Shown: positions 52,670 to 61,668 of the stretch, in pieces
How the letters are laid out: the number at the start of each line of letters is the position of its first letter
How positions within the stretch are numbered: the stretch's first letter is position 1
From: Geminicoccus roseus DSM 18922
GTDB taxonomy: Bacteria > Pseudomonadota > Alphaproteobacteria > Geminicoccales > Geminicoccaceae
Direction of reading: 5' to 3'
NCBI RefSeq assembly: GCF_000427665.1
Contig: NZ_KE386572.1
Coordinates: 372,001 to 436,000 of the forward strand
DNA: 64,000 bases
Translations under genes and position numbers: made by a program
Notes under the pieces: generated by a model
What the model saw: only the letters and a program-made list of their open reading frames with translations
Told to the model about the DNA's origin: nothing
The model's database searches: none

Positions 52670-53658
52670 CCACCACGGCCCCGGCCCGGATCGTCTTCAT
52701 CGGGATCAACAGCCACTTCTCGGCGGTGCATCTGCACGCCCTGGCCGGCTGCCGCGGCCAGGTCTCGGCAGTGCTGGAGACCGTCGGTCGGATCAGCCCG
52801 CTGAAGCGGCTGCAGCGGCGGCTCCAGCCTTCCCGGCTGGCGCGGATGGCGCGTGCAGCCGGGGTTCCTTTCCAGGAAATCCGCCATCGCGACATGTCCG
52901 GCCTGACCCTCGCTCTGCGCGACCGCGCCCCCGACCTGGTGGTGGTCGCCGGGATGGGCTGGCTGCTGGACAAGGCGGCGCTGGCGGTGCCGCGTCTGGG
53001 CACGCTCAACGTCCATCCGGCCCTGCTGCCCGCCTACCGGGGTGCCGAGCCGGTCTTCTGGCAGCTGTTCGACGGCGTCCCGCAGAGCGGCGTCACCGTG
53101 CATCTGGTGGATCGCCGCGAGGACCACGGCCCGATCGTTGCCCAGCGCTCGTTTCCGCTCCCCCCGGGCTCCAGCCTTTCCCACTTCCTGCGGCGCATCC
53201 ACGAACTCGGCCCGCCGCTGCTTTCGCAAGCGGTCGACGCGGTCCTGGCCGGAACGGCGCGGCCGCAGGCGCAGCCCGAGGTCAGCCCGACCCGCCGGGC
53301 GCGCCGCCTGCAGCCGGCCGACCGCTTCCTGGTCGACCTCGAGGGGTGGAGCCTGGAGCGGACCTGCCAGGTGCTGAAAGGGGTGGGCCCGGTTCTCGGC
53401 TGGCCGCGCCCTCGCTGGCGGGACCTTGGCCGGGTGCCGGTAATCGAGGCGGCGGTCCCTGGCGAACCGGGCCTGCCGGCGGGCGCGGCCAGCGCCGATT
53501 CCGATGGCCCGTTCCTCGCTCACCCGCAGGGACGCATCCGCTTTCGCCGTTGCTGGGCGCCCGCTGCATGGCTGGAGGCGATGCGCCGCGGCGACCGGGT
53601 GGCCTCCGGCATCATCGCCACCGAAAAGACCGCATGGCCGCCCCTGCCCGGTCCTTGA
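52666..53658 (+). CDS. Formyltransferase, Fmt/ArnA-N-like
   Basis: 330 aa. Formyl_trans_N domain (about 10-190) with the N10-formyl-THF motif LGTLNVHPALLPAYRG (catalytic Asn and His near 115 and 117) and the later HLVDRREDHGPIV with its Asp. The C-terminal third (210-330) is not the typical Fmt anticodon-stem domain, so this is not methionyl-tRNA formyltransferase; it more likely formylates an amino-sugar or another amine in the glycan group. GTG start overlapping the preceding stop as GTGA. Confidence 0.78.
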   Translation: MTTTAPARIVFIGINSHFSAVHLHALAGCRGQVSAVLETVGRISPLKRLQRRLQPSRLARMARAAGVPFQEIRHRDMSGLTLALRDRAPDLVVVAGMGWLLDKAALAVPRLGTLNVHPALLPAYRGAEPVFWQLFDGVPQSGVTVHLVDRREDHGPIVAQRSFPLPPGSSLSHFLRRIHELGPPLLSQAVDAVLAGTARPQAQPEVSPTRRARRLQPADRFLVDLEGWSLERTCQVLKGVGPVLGWPRPRWRDLGRVPVIEAAVPGEPGLPAGAASADSDGPFLAHPQGRIRFRRCWAPAAWLEAMRRGDRVASGIIATEKTAWPPLPGP

Positions 53659-53845
53659 GCCGGCCCGAGAGCCGATGGCGGCCGGCCGTGCCGGGCGGGA
53701 CGATGGACAGGCGGGCGAGGCTCGACGATGATCGCCGGAGAATAGTCCGGGAGGCGAGCACAAGATGGCAGCAGGCCGCAGCCTGCGCCCTTGGCCTGTT
53801 TCCCGGTGAGCGTGCGCGACCACTCGGGACAGGAGCGATCGACCG

Positions 53846-55030
53846 ATGCCGCTGCTGCGGATCCTGATGGTCGTCTACGAGTTTCCCCCGATCGGCGGCG
53901 GCACCGGCGTCGCCTGCGCGCAGCTCCTGGCCGAGCTGGCCGGCCGGCAGGACGTCGCGGTCGATTTGGTTACCAGCGGCATCGGCGAGCGCACCGAGGT
54001 TGTCCGGGTGGCGCCCAACATCGAGATCCACCGCCTGCCGGTGCGCAAGCGGGACCTGCATTACTGGCGCCCGTGGGAGCTGGCCGCCTGGACAGCGCGG
54101 GCGCTGGTCCATGCCGGGCGCCTGGCCCGCGCGCATCGCTACGATCTCTGCCATTGCTGGGCCGGCTGGCCGTCCGGGATCGTCGGCTACCGGCTGCGCC
54201 GGCAGATGCCCTACCTCGTCTCGCTGCGCGGCTCCGACGTGCCCGGCTACAACCGGCGGCTCCGCCACCTGGACCCGCTGTGCATGCGCCACCTGATGCG
54301 GCAGGTATGGAGCGGCGCCGCACGGGTGATCGCGGTCAGCCGCGGCCTGCGCGACCTGGCGCTGCGGACCAGGCCCGGCACCCCGATCGACGTGATCCCC
54401 AATGGCGTCGACGTGCAGCGCTTCGCCCCGGACCCTCGGGCCGACCGGTTCCATGTCCTGTTCGTGGGCCGGCTGATCGAGCGCAAGGGAGTGCATGTCC
54501 TGCTCCAGGCGTTCCGCCTGGTGGCGGCGGCGGTGCCCGGGGCGATGCTCACCGTGGTGGGCGACGGCCCCGAGCGCCCGGCCCTGGAGGCGATGGCGGA
54601 CGAGTTCGGCCTGGCCCGACGGGTCGTGTTCCGCGGCCATCTGGAGGGCGACCAGATCCCCGCCGCCTACCGGGGCCACGCGATCCTGGCCCAGCCGGCC
54701 CTGGCCGATGCCATGCCGAACGTGGTGCTGGAGGCGATGGCGGCCGGGCTGGCCATCGTCACGACCTCGACCGGCGGCGGCGAGGTGCTGGACGGCAACG
54801 GCCAGGTGGTGCCCTGCGCCGATCCCGAGGCGCTGGCCGATGCCCTGATCGGCTACCTCACCGACCAGCACCGCCTGGACGAGCATCGCCGACGGTCGCG
54901 GCAGCTGGCCGAGGAAATGTCCTGGGCCGCCGTCGCCGGCTATGTCCTGCAGCTCTACCGCGAGGTGGCGGCGGCGCGGGCGCGGCCCTTGACGGCACCG
55001 CCGCGCGAGTTCCAGCTCAGGCCCTTCTGA
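53846..55030 (+). CDS. Glycosyltransferase family 4 (GT-B)
   Basis: 394 aa. The N-terminal Glyco_trans_4-like half opens RILMVVYEFPPIGGGTGVACAQ. The C-terminal half has DVIPNGVDVQRFAPD, LFVGRLIERKGVHVLLQAF and the donor-binding PNVVLEAMAAGLAIVTTSTGG (E-x7-E variant). Retaining enzyme using a nucleotide sugar. Its last 14 bp overlap the 3' end of the opposite-strand flippase gene. A 187-bp gap separates it from the formyltransferase gene; no ORF is seen there. Confidence 0.9.
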   Translation: MPLLRILMVVYEFPPIGGGTGVACAQLLAELAGRQDVAVDLVTSGIGERTEVVRVAPNIEIHRLPVRKRDLHYWRPWELAAWTARALVHAGRLARAHRYDLCHCWAGWPSGIVGYRLRRQMPYLVSLRGSDVPGYNRRLRHLDPLCMRHLMRQVWSGAARVIAVSRGLRDLALRTRPGTPIDVIPNGVDVQRFAPDPRADRFHVLFVGRLIERKGVHVLLQAFRLVAAAVPGAMLTVVGDGPERPALEAMADEFGLARRVVFRGHLEGDQIPAAYRGHAILAQPALADAMPNVVLEAMAAGLAIVTTSTGGGEVLDGNGQVVPCADPEALADALIGYLTDQHRLDEHRRRSRQLAEEMSWAAVAGYVLQLYREVAAARARPLTAPPREFQLRPF

Positions 55031-56459
55031 TCCGCAGCCGCCGGCGCAGATAGGCGGCAAGCGCCAGCAGCACCGGCGTGATCGCGACCAGGTAGCAGGC
55101 CAGGGCCAGCAGGCAGCTGACCAGGTCCACCGGCGGCAGCAGGTGCGCCACCAGGGTGGTGGCCGCCGCGCACCAGGCGATCGGCCAGAGGATGCTCATC
55201 GCCACCCGCAGCGGCGCCGCCTCGGCCTTGCCCGCCACCAGCACGATCACCCCGGCGGCATAGAGCAGGCGCGCCACCACCGCGCCGGCGGCCAGGCCGA
55301 CCATGCCGAACCCCAGCGCCAGGGTGCCGGTGGCGAGCGCCGCGTTCACGGCCAGCGCCGCGGCGCTGAACAGCGGCAGGCTGCGCTGCCGCCCGGACGC
55401 GATCACCGCCACCATCGCCAGCCCCACCACGCCCTGGGCGATCCCGGTGAACACGAAGGCCGCGGCTGGCCGCATCGCCGCCTCGTACTGGGGCAGCAGC
55501 AGCGTGACCACCAGGCCCAGCGCCAGGACGCCGGCGCCCACGATCGGGGTCAGGAACAGCACGAACGGCCGGATCGTCTGGTCCAGATGCTCTCTGGTGA
55601 TCCCGGCCGCACCCTCGCTGTCCAGCCGGCGGTAGAGGTCCGGGAACACCACGGTCTGCACCACCAGCGCCGCCGACACGCCGAGCGAGGCCACCGACAC
55701 CGCGAACGCGTACTGGCCAAGCGCGGTGAAGCCCAGCCAGGCGCCGACCACCAGCCGGTCGACGGTGGCCAGCATCGCCGAGAGAAGCTGGCTGACGCTC
55801 AGGGGCACGCCCACCGCCAGCATCGCCTTCAGGCGGGTCCGGTTCAGCTCCGGCCAGAGCGGCGCCCGACCGCGCAGCAGGAGGAAGGTCGCGGCCATGG
55901 CGAGCACGAAGCCGATAAGCGCCCCGTCCAGGCCGAACAGGTAGCCAAGCGTCAGGGTCAGGACGAGCTGCGCCAGCGCCTGCGCCAGCTCCAGCAAGGC
56001 GAATTCGCGCAAGGAACCCGCCACCCGCAGAAAGCTCAGGCCGTAGAACCAGAACCGCTCGAGCAGCAGCCCGGCCGCCACCGCCCAGAGCAGGGTGCGC
56101 AGCCAGGGCTCGCCGACCACGCCCGAGGCGATCACCGTCGCCAGCGCCACGCCGCCGAAGATCGCGAGCGTGCAGCCGGCCGCCGTGCGTCCCCACGCCC
56201 ATTGCCTGGCCGTGTCGCTGCTGGCGCGCTCCTTGGAGATCTCCAGCTCCATGCCGCGCAGCAGGCCGAGCCCCGCGAAATTGCCATAGGCCAGGATCAG
56301 CCGGAACAGCGCCCAGATCCCGAACGCCTTGGGCCCGAGCACGCCCGCCAGCAGGACGCCGCGAACCCCGATCACCCCTTCCACGAAGGCGCGCGACGAG
56401 CCGTACAGGGCGATCTTGCCGATCCGGCCGCCCTGGAGCCGGCGCCACCAGGCGCTCAC
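55017..56459 (-). CDS. Polysaccharide/lipid flippase, MOP superfamily (Wzx/MurJ-like)
   Basis: 480 aa with 12-14 hydrophobic segments and a short basic N-terminus (GGRIGKIALYGSSRAFVEG). The early GVRGVLLAGVLGPKAFGIWALF segment and the second-half GVPLSVSQLLSAMLATVDRLVVG and GLAAGAVVARLL are typical of RfbX/Wzx polysaccharide flippases. GTG start overlaps the CapK-like stop (GTGA). The open frame upstream is the shadow of that gene. Exports a lipid-linked glycan; the cargo is unknown. Confidence 0.82.
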   Translation of the reverse strand: MSAWWRRLQGGRIGKIALYGSSRAFVEGVIGVRGVLLAGVLGPKAFGIWALFRLILAYGNFAGLGLLRGMELEISKERASSDTARQWAWGRTAAGCTLAIFGGVALATVIASGVVGEPWLRTLLWAVAAGLLLERFWFYGLSFLRVAGSLREFALLELAQALAQLVLTLTLGYLFGLDGALIGFVLAMAATFLLLRGRAPLWPELNRTRLKAMLAVGVPLSVSQLLSAMLATVDRLVVGAWLGFTALGQYAFAVSVASLGVSAALVVQTVVFPDLYRRLDSEGAAGITREHLDQTIRPFVLFLTPIVGAGVLALGLVVTLLLPQYEAAMRPAAAFVFTGIAQGVVGLAMVAVIASGRQRSLPLFSAAALAVNAALATGTLALGFGMVGLAAGAVVARLLYAAGVIVLVAGKAEAAPLRVAMSILWPIAWCAAATTLVAHLLPPVDLVSCLLALACYLVAITPVLLALAAYLRRRLRIRRA

Positions 56460-57739
56460 GTCACCGGCCGATCCGGCGGCAGGCACGACTGCACGATCCG
56501 GTACTTGCCGCTCCGCTCGGGCGGGATCTCCTGCACGCGTTCGATGGCGACCTCGACCCCGGGCACGACCGGGGCCAGCGCCTGGCGCAGCGCCGCCTCG
56601 CTGTGCGCGCCGAAATCGTCGCGCGGCACGACCCGGAGCAGCAGGCGGGCGGGCTCGGTCTGCACGAACTGGTACTGCCGCATCCCCTCGATGTCCTCGA
56701 TCGCGCAGGTCAGGCTGTAGGGGGCCAGCGTCGTGCCGCCGGGCAGGCGCAGATAGTCGACGCTGCGCCCGAGCGTCGGCCGGATCAGCGGCAGGCCGCG
56801 CCCGCAGGCGCAGCGCCCGGGCAGCAGCATGCCGGTGTCGCCGACCACGTAGCGCAGCAGCGGCATGGCCCGGTTGTAGAGCGGGGTCAAAAGGACCTTG
56901 CCGGCAGCGCCGGGCGGGTCGATCTCCAGCATGACCCAGTCGGCGTTGAGATGGTGGCCGGCATGGGCCGGGCATTCCCAGGCGACCTCCTTGACCTCGG
57001 TGCAGCCATAGACGTCGAACACCGGTGCCTGAAAGCCCTCCTCAATGGCGCGCCGGGTGAACGGGTCCAAGAGCTCGCCCGAGGTGAAGATCATGCGCGG
57101 CCGGAGCCGTCCCTGCGCCGCCTGGGCCAGCTGCACGAAATAGCCGGGGAAGCCGTAATAGGCATGGGCGGCGAACCGCTCGGCCGCCGGCAGGATCTCG
57201 GCGATCGGCCGGTGGATCGAGAAGGCATGGCTGCGCTTGTGCGAAGGCACCTGCGTGGCGGCGGAGCCGTCCTCCTGGAACAGCGCCACCCGGTGCCAGG
57301 GCTGCAGGCCGCAGGCCCGCCGCGCCCGCAGCTTCAGGAGATATTTGGACAGCACCCAGGCGCGCTCGTCGAAATAGCTGGTGGTGCGCCGCCCGGTCGA
57401 GCCGGAGGTGGTCGAGCGGCGCAGGCGGTCCTCCGGGAAGCCCTCGGCGAGCAGTTCGCCCGGTGCCCGCAGGTCGTCGCGCGTGGTCGGCGGCAGTTGG
57501 CGGAAATCCTCGGGGGTGCGGATGTCCTCGGGCCGGATCCCGGCCTGCGCGAAGCGGCGCCGGTAGAGCGGGGAATGGGTCGCGGCATGCTGGACGACGC
57601 GCCGCAGCCGCTGCCACTGCAGGTCCTGCAGCCGCTCGGGTGCCATCCACTGCGCGGCTTCCAGCCCGGGATAGCGGGCCATCCCGCGCCCCAGCTCCGC
57701 CATGCGCCTGGCCAGCGGCGGGCCACCCACTCCCGACAT
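56456..57739 (-). CDS. CapK/phenylacetate-CoA ligase-like adenylate-forming enzyme
   Basis: 427 aa. The AMP-binding motif STTSGSTGRRTTSYF (about 143-157) and DVYGCTEVKEVAWECP are ANL-superfamily landmarks; LLTPLYNRAMPLLRYVVGDTG and the Cys-containing GRCACGRGLPLI match PaaK/CapK proteins. CapK-like proteins occur in capsule clusters where they activate acids for attachment to sugars. Start chosen at ATG 57737-57739 with GGGAGGG upstream; a longer open frame to 57850 has no ribosome-binding site. Transcribed with the flippase. Confidence 0.82.
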   Translation of the reverse strand: MSGVGGPPLARRMAELGRGMARYPGLEAAQWMAPERLQDLQWQRLRRVVQHAATHSPLYRRRFAQAGIRPEDIRTPEDFRQLPPTTRDDLRAPGELLAEGFPEDRLRRSTTSGSTGRRTTSYFDERAWVLSKYLLKLRARRACGLQPWHRVALFQEDGSAATQVPSHKRSHAFSIHRPIAEILPAAERFAAHAYYGFPGYFVQLAQAAQGRLRPRMIFTSGELLDPFTRRAIEEGFQAPVFDVYGCTEVKEVAWECPAHAGHHLNADWVMLEIDPPGAAGKVLLTPLYNRAMPLLRYVVGDTGMLLPGRCACGRGLPLIRPTLGRSVDYLRLPGGTTLAPYSLTCAIEDIEGMRQYQFVQTEPARLLLRVVPRDDFGAHSEAALRQALAPVVPGVEVAIERVQEIPPERSGKYRIVQSCLPPDRPVT

Positions 57740-58014
57740 CCGTCGCCCTCCCGCCCTCGTGCCCCGGTGCGTCGGGGACAGCGCCGTAGTGCGTGGAAGT
57801 TGCCCGGCCGTAAAGGGCGGCTGTCGGGCTGATGGGACCCGGCACGCCATGCTCGCCTGTCCGTGATCGCTGGATCAAGGCAGCCGCGGCTCGGCCGGAA
57901 CCAGGGGAACACAGGGCGATTTCCGATCGGATATCCACCCTCGGGGCTCCCGGCGGTGGCCTTTGCCTCGCCCGGAAGGCAGGCTACCAGCAGGATGATG
58001 AGCTGGAGCTTCGC

Positions 58015-58989
58015 TTGAACGATATCCCGCCCGAGGCCGCGCCGCCGCCCGCTTCCGCCATCAGCGTCGATCTGTGCGCGGTGGTGATCGGCGTCGAGGC
58101 GGGCTCGCCCCGGGTGCTCACCGTGCAGCGGCAGCCCCACGAGCCGCCTTCCCTGCCGGCCGGGCCGCTCCATCCCGAGCATCGCACCCTGGAGCGCGGC
58201 TTGCGCAGCTGGGTGGAGCAGCAGACCCGGCAGCCCCTGGGCTATGTCGAGCAGCTCTACACCTTCGGCGACCTGGACCGGTTCGGGCAGAGCGGCGACG
58301 CCCGGCGGCCGCTCTCGGTCGCCTATCTCGCGCTGGTGCGCGACGCCCAGCCGCCGGGCGTCACCGCCTCGGCCTGGCACGACTGGTACGACTACCTGCC
58401 CTGGGAGGACCAGCGCGCCGGCCGCGGCGCCCTGGAGCGGATGATCGTGCGGCTGCAGGCCTGGGCGGGTGCCGGCGGCTCCGCCCAGGAAGCGCGCCAG
58501 CGGCGCGAGCGGGTGCGGATGACCTTCGGCGACGGCGCCGACTGGGACAACGAGCGGGTGCTGGAACGCTACGAGCTGGCCTACGAGGCGGGCCTGGTCG
58601 CCGAGGCGCTGCGCGACCGCGGCGCGCCGCCGGACGGCCTGCCGCCCTCGTTCGGCATGGCGCTTGACCATCGCCGCATCCTGGCCACCGCGATCGGCCG
58701 GCTGCGCGCCAAGATCAAGTACCGCCCGGTGCTGTTCGAGCTGATGCCGCCGGAATTCACCCTCTCGGAACTGCAGCGCGCTGCGGAATCGATCTCCGGG
58801 ACCCTGCTGCACAAGCAGAATTTCCGCCGTCTGGTCGAGAGTTCCGGGCTGGTCGAGGAAGCGCCGGGCATGGCCAAGGCCACCGGCGGCCGCCCGGCCC
58901 GGCTGATGCGCTTCCGGCCCGAGGTCGGCCTGGAGCGCCCGGCGCCTGGGGTGCGGATCGGCCCGCTCCGCCGTCCCGCCGCCTCCTGA
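58015..58989 (+). CDS. nadQ: NadQ-type transcriptional regulator of NAD biosynthesis
   Basis: About 324 aa: a Nudix-like ligand domain (VDLCAVVIGVEAGSPRVLTVQ, then GPLHPEHRTLERGLRSWVEQQT) with a degenerate, presumably non-catalytic Nudix box, then a winged-helix domain (about 220-300: IKYRPVLFELMPPEFTLSELQRAAESI, HKQNFRRLVESSGLVEE). This domain order is that of NadQ, which represses nad genes in alphaproteobacteria. I chose the TTG at 58015 (GGAG 7 nt upstream); the nearby ATGs are out of frame. It lies directly upstream of nadABC, whose promoter carries two matching palindromes. Confidence 0.82.
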   Translation: MNDIPPEAAPPPASAISVDLCAVVIGVEAGSPRVLTVQRQPHEPPSLPAGPLHPEHRTLERGLRSWVEQQTRQPLGYVEQLYTFGDLDRFGQSGDARRPLSVAYLALVRDAQPPGVTASAWHDWYDYLPWEDQRAGRGALERMIVRLQAWAGAGGSAQEARQRRERVRMTFGDGADWDNERVLERYELAYEAGLVAEALRDRGAPPDGLPPSFGMALDHRRILATAIGRLRAKIKYRPVLFELMPPEFTLSELQRAAESISGTLLHKQNFRRLVESSGLVEEAPGMAKATGGRPARLMRFRPEVGLERPAPGVRIGPLRRPAAS

Positions 58990-59037
58990 GCAGCGCCGGC
59001 ACGGTGCAGCCTTGTCGCGGAAACGTCATCGAGCGGC

Positions 59038-59065
59038 TTGACAGCCTTATGCTCAGTTCTAGCAT
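59038..59065 (+). promoter_or_regulatory. Predicted sigma-70 promoter of nadABC
   Basis: TTGACA (59038-59043), 16-bp spacer, TAGCAT (59060-59065). The first NadQ palindrome lies over the spacer and the -10, which fits repression by blocking RNA polymerase. Confidence 0.65.
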
Positions 59066-59068
59066 AAG
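59046..59068. promoter_or_regulatory. NadQ operator 1
   Basis: CTTATGCT and AGCATAAG form an 8-bp inverted repeat with a 7-nt spacer, overlapping the predicted nadA promoter. Written as TATGCTCA-N3-TGAGCATA, it matches except for two positions in the right half. Confidence 0.75.
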
Positions 59069-59112
59069 CCCCGACTTTCCCGCGGGCAGGGCCCGCAGCT
59101 CTGGCCCCAACA

Positions 59113-59131
59113 TATGCTCAAAATGAGCATA
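59113..59131. promoter_or_regulatory. NadQ operator 2
   Basis: TATGCTCA-AAA-TGAGCATA, a perfect inverted repeat, 33 bp before the nadA start. Same motif as operator 1; the centres are 65 bp apart (about six helical turns), so two dimers would lie on the same face. Confidence 0.8.
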
Positions 59132-59163
59132 AATCGCCCCTCGGGCGGCATGAAGGTGAAGCG

Positions 59164-60153
59164 ATGCTGGCTTCGACGCAGGGTAAAGCAACCGGCCTGG
59201 ACGCCGTGTACGAGCGGGTGCGCCATGTCATCCCGTCCTTCGAGTGGCCGGCCTTCGCGCCGGAGATCGAGGCGATCCTGCGCCTGAAGAAGGAGCGCGA
59301 CGCCGTGATCCTGGCGCACAACTACCAGACGCCCGAGATCTTTCACGGCGTCGCCGACATCACCGGCGACAGCCTGGCGCTCGCCCGCGAGGCGATGCGG
59401 GTCGATGCCGGGGTGATCGTGCTGGCCGGGGTGCACTTCATGGCGGAGACCGCCAAGCTCCTGAACCCCACGCGCACCGTGCTGATCCCGGACCTGCGCG
59501 CCGGCTGCTCCCTGGCCGAATCGGTCACCGCCGCCGACGTGCGTGCGCTCAAGGCGAAGCACCCGGGTGTGCCGGTGGTCACCTACGTGAACACCTCGGC
59601 GGAGGTGAAGGCCGAATCCGACATCTGCTGCACCTCGGGCAATGCCAGGCGGGTGGTCGAGAGCCTGGGCGTGCCGCGGGTGATCTTCATCCCCGACGCC
59701 CATCTGGCCCGCAACGTCGCCGCCGAGACCGGCGTGGAGATGATCATCTGGGAGGGTGCCTGCGAGGTCCACGAGCGCTTCACCGCCCGCGACATCGAGC
59801 GGATCCGCTTCGGCCACGAGGGCGTCACCGTGGTGGCGCACCCCGAATGCCCGCGCGACGTGGTGCAGGCCGCCGACTTCGCCGGCTCCACCGCCGACAT
59901 GGTGAACTTCGTGCGCGACCGCCGGCCGAAGAAGGTGGCGCTGATCACCGAATGCTCGATGAGCGACAACGTCGCCGTGGCCTTCCCCGAGGTGGAGTTC
60001 GTCCGGCCCTGCAATCTCTGCCCGCACATGAAGCGGATCACGCTTGGGAAGATCCGCCATGCGCTGGAGACCATGACCCACGAGGTGACGATCGACCCGG
60101 CCGTCTCGCAGCGCGCCCGCCGCGCCATCGAGCGCATGCTGGAGGTCCGCTGA
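59164..60153 (+). CDS. nadA: Quinolinate synthase
   Basis: 329 aa [4Fe-4S] enzyme making quinolinate from iminoaspartate and dihydroxyacetone phosphate. Cluster cysteines are visible in RAGCSLAES, DICCTSGNA and PCNLCPHMKR; the substrate motif HNYQTPEIFHG is at about 43-53. First structural gene of nadABC, 4 bp before nadB. Preceded by two palindromes and a TTGACA promoter, so it is probably repressed by NadQ when NAD is plentiful. Confidence 0.95.
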   Translation: MLASTQGKATGLDAVYERVRHVIPSFEWPAFAPEIEAILRLKKERDAVILAHNYQTPEIFHGVADITGDSLALAREAMRVDAGVIVLAGVHFMAETAKLLNPTRTVLIPDLRAGCSLAESVTAADVRALKAKHPGVPVVTYVNTSAEVKAESDICCTSGNARRVVESLGVPRVIFIPDAHLARNVAAETGVEMIIWEGACEVHERFTARDIERIRFGHEGVTVVAHPECPRDVVQAADFAGSTADMVNFVRDRRPKKVALITECSMSDNVAVAFPEVEFVRPCNLCPHMKRITLGKIRHALETMTHEVTIDPAVSQRARRAIERMLEVR

Positions 60154-60157
60154 GGCG

Positions 60158-61621
60158 ATGGCCAGCCACGACCCGGTCCTGGTGGTGGGCGGCGGGATCG
60201 CCGGCCTGGCCACCGCCCTCCATCTGGCTCCCCTCCCGGTCCTGCTGCTGACCGCGGGAAGCCCCGGCCAGGGTGCTGCCACCGCGCTGGCCCAGGGCGG
60301 GATTGCTGCTGCGATCGGCGCCGACGACGAGCCGCGCCTGCACGCCGCCGACACGCTCGCGGCCGGCGCTGGGCTGGTCGACCCGCTGGTGGCGCACCGC
60401 GTCGCCGCGGCGGCCCCCGGCGCCATCGCCGACCTGGTCCGCTGGGGCGTCGCCTTCGACCAAGATGAACAGGGCCGCCCGGCCCTGGGCCTGGAGGCGG
60501 CGCACCAGCGGCGGCGGATCCTGCATGCCGGGGGCGACGCCACCGGCCGGGTGGTGCTGGCGGCAATGCTGGCGCAGGCGTCCCGCACCCCCTCGATCGA
60601 GATCCGCACCCACGCCCAGGCCACCGATCTGCTGCGCGACGCGCATGGCCGGGTCTGCGGAGTCCGGGTGGTCCAAGACGGCCAGGCCACCGACCTTGCC
60701 GGCCGGGCCGTGGTGCTGGCGACCGGCGGGATCGGCGGCCTGTTCGCCACCACCACCAATCCCTTGAGCGCCATCGGCGGCGGCCTGGCCATGGCCGCGC
60801 GGATCGGCGCGGTGATGCGCGACCTGGAGTTCGTGCAGTTCCATCCCACCGCCATGCTGCTGGGCCTGGACCCGGCCCCCTTGGCGTCCGAGGCGATCCG
60901 CGGCGAGGGCGCCTGGCTGGTGGACGAGGCTGGCCGGCGCTTCATGGCCGACCTGCCCGGTGCCGAGCTGGCGCCGCGCGACGTGGTGGCCCGCGCCATC
61001 GCGACGGAGATCGCGCGCGGCCACCGCACTTTCCTGGACGCCCGCTATGCCCTGGGCACCCGCTTCGCCCAGCGCTTCCCTGAAGCCGCCGCCGCCTGCC
61101 GCCGGGCCGGCATTGACCCCGCCACCGACCCGATCCCGGTGATGCCCGCCGCGCATTACCACATGGGCGGCATCGCCGTGGATGCCGCCGGCCGCTCCTC
61201 CGTGCCCGGCCTGTGGGCGGTGGGCGAGGTGGCGGCGACCGGCCTGCACGGCGCCAACCGGCTGGCCAGCAACTCGCTGCTGGAGGGCCTGGCCTGCGGA
61301 CGCTGGGCGGCACGGGACATTGCCGGCCTGGAGGCCGTACTGGCGAGGCCGGAGCCTCCCAAAGACCCGACACCGCTGTCCCCGCCCTCCCCCGCCCTGG
61401 TGGCGGAGCTGCGCTGGCTGATGACCCGGCAGGTCGGCGTGGTGCGCGACGCGGCCGGGCTTGCCGACGCCGTCGCCCGCCTGGGGGCCTGCGGCGACCG
61501 TTCCGGCCGGGCGCTGGTCTGCCGGATGATCGCCGAGGCAGCCCTGGCCCGTGCGCAAAGCGTCGGCAGCCATCATCGCCAGGACCTGGCCGGGGCGGAG
61601 CGCCTGCCTGCGGCCGCCTGA
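60158..61621 (+). CDS. nadB: L-aspartate oxidase
   Basis: 487 aa flavoprotein that oxidises aspartate to iminoaspartate for NadA. FAD motif VLVVGGGIAGLATALHLA at about 7-24; the succinate-dehydrogenase-like family motifs GGIAAAIGADDEP, EFVQFHPTAML, and the C-terminal HYHMGGIAVDAAG and GANRLASNSLLEG are present. Shorter than E. coli NadB (540 aa) mainly in the C-terminal helical domain. Forms one unit with nadA; nadC follows after 47 bp. Confidence 0.95.
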   Translation: MASHDPVLVVGGGIAGLATALHLAPLPVLLLTAGSPGQGAATALAQGGIAAAIGADDEPRLHAADTLAAGAGLVDPLVAHRVAAAAPGAIADLVRWGVAFDQDEQGRPALGLEAAHQRRRILHAGGDATGRVVLAAMLAQASRTPSIEIRTHAQATDLLRDAHGRVCGVRVVQDGQATDLAGRAVVLATGGIGGLFATTTNPLSAIGGGLAMAARIGAVMRDLEFVQFHPTAMLLGLDPAPLASEAIRGEGAWLVDEAGRRFMADLPGAELAPRDVVARAIATEIARGHRTFLDARYALGTRFAQRFPEAAAACRRAGIDPATDPIPVMPAAHYHMGGIAVDAAGRSSVPGLWAVGEVAATGLHGANRLASNSLLEGLACGRWAARDIAGLEAVLARPEPPKDPTPLSPPSPALVAELRWLMTRQVGVVRDAAGLADAVARLGACGDRSGRALVCRMIAEAALARAQSVGSHHRQDLAGAERLPAAA

Positions 61622-61668
61622 CCCTCCCTCGCCTCCCAAAGGCCTTCGTCTCCCAGAGGAGAGACCGC

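Noticed and set aside
57922-57931. TCCGATCGGA palindrome upstream of nadQ
   Set aside because: Ten-bp G+C-rich palindromes are frequent in such a genome, and it does not resemble the TATGCTCA motif.
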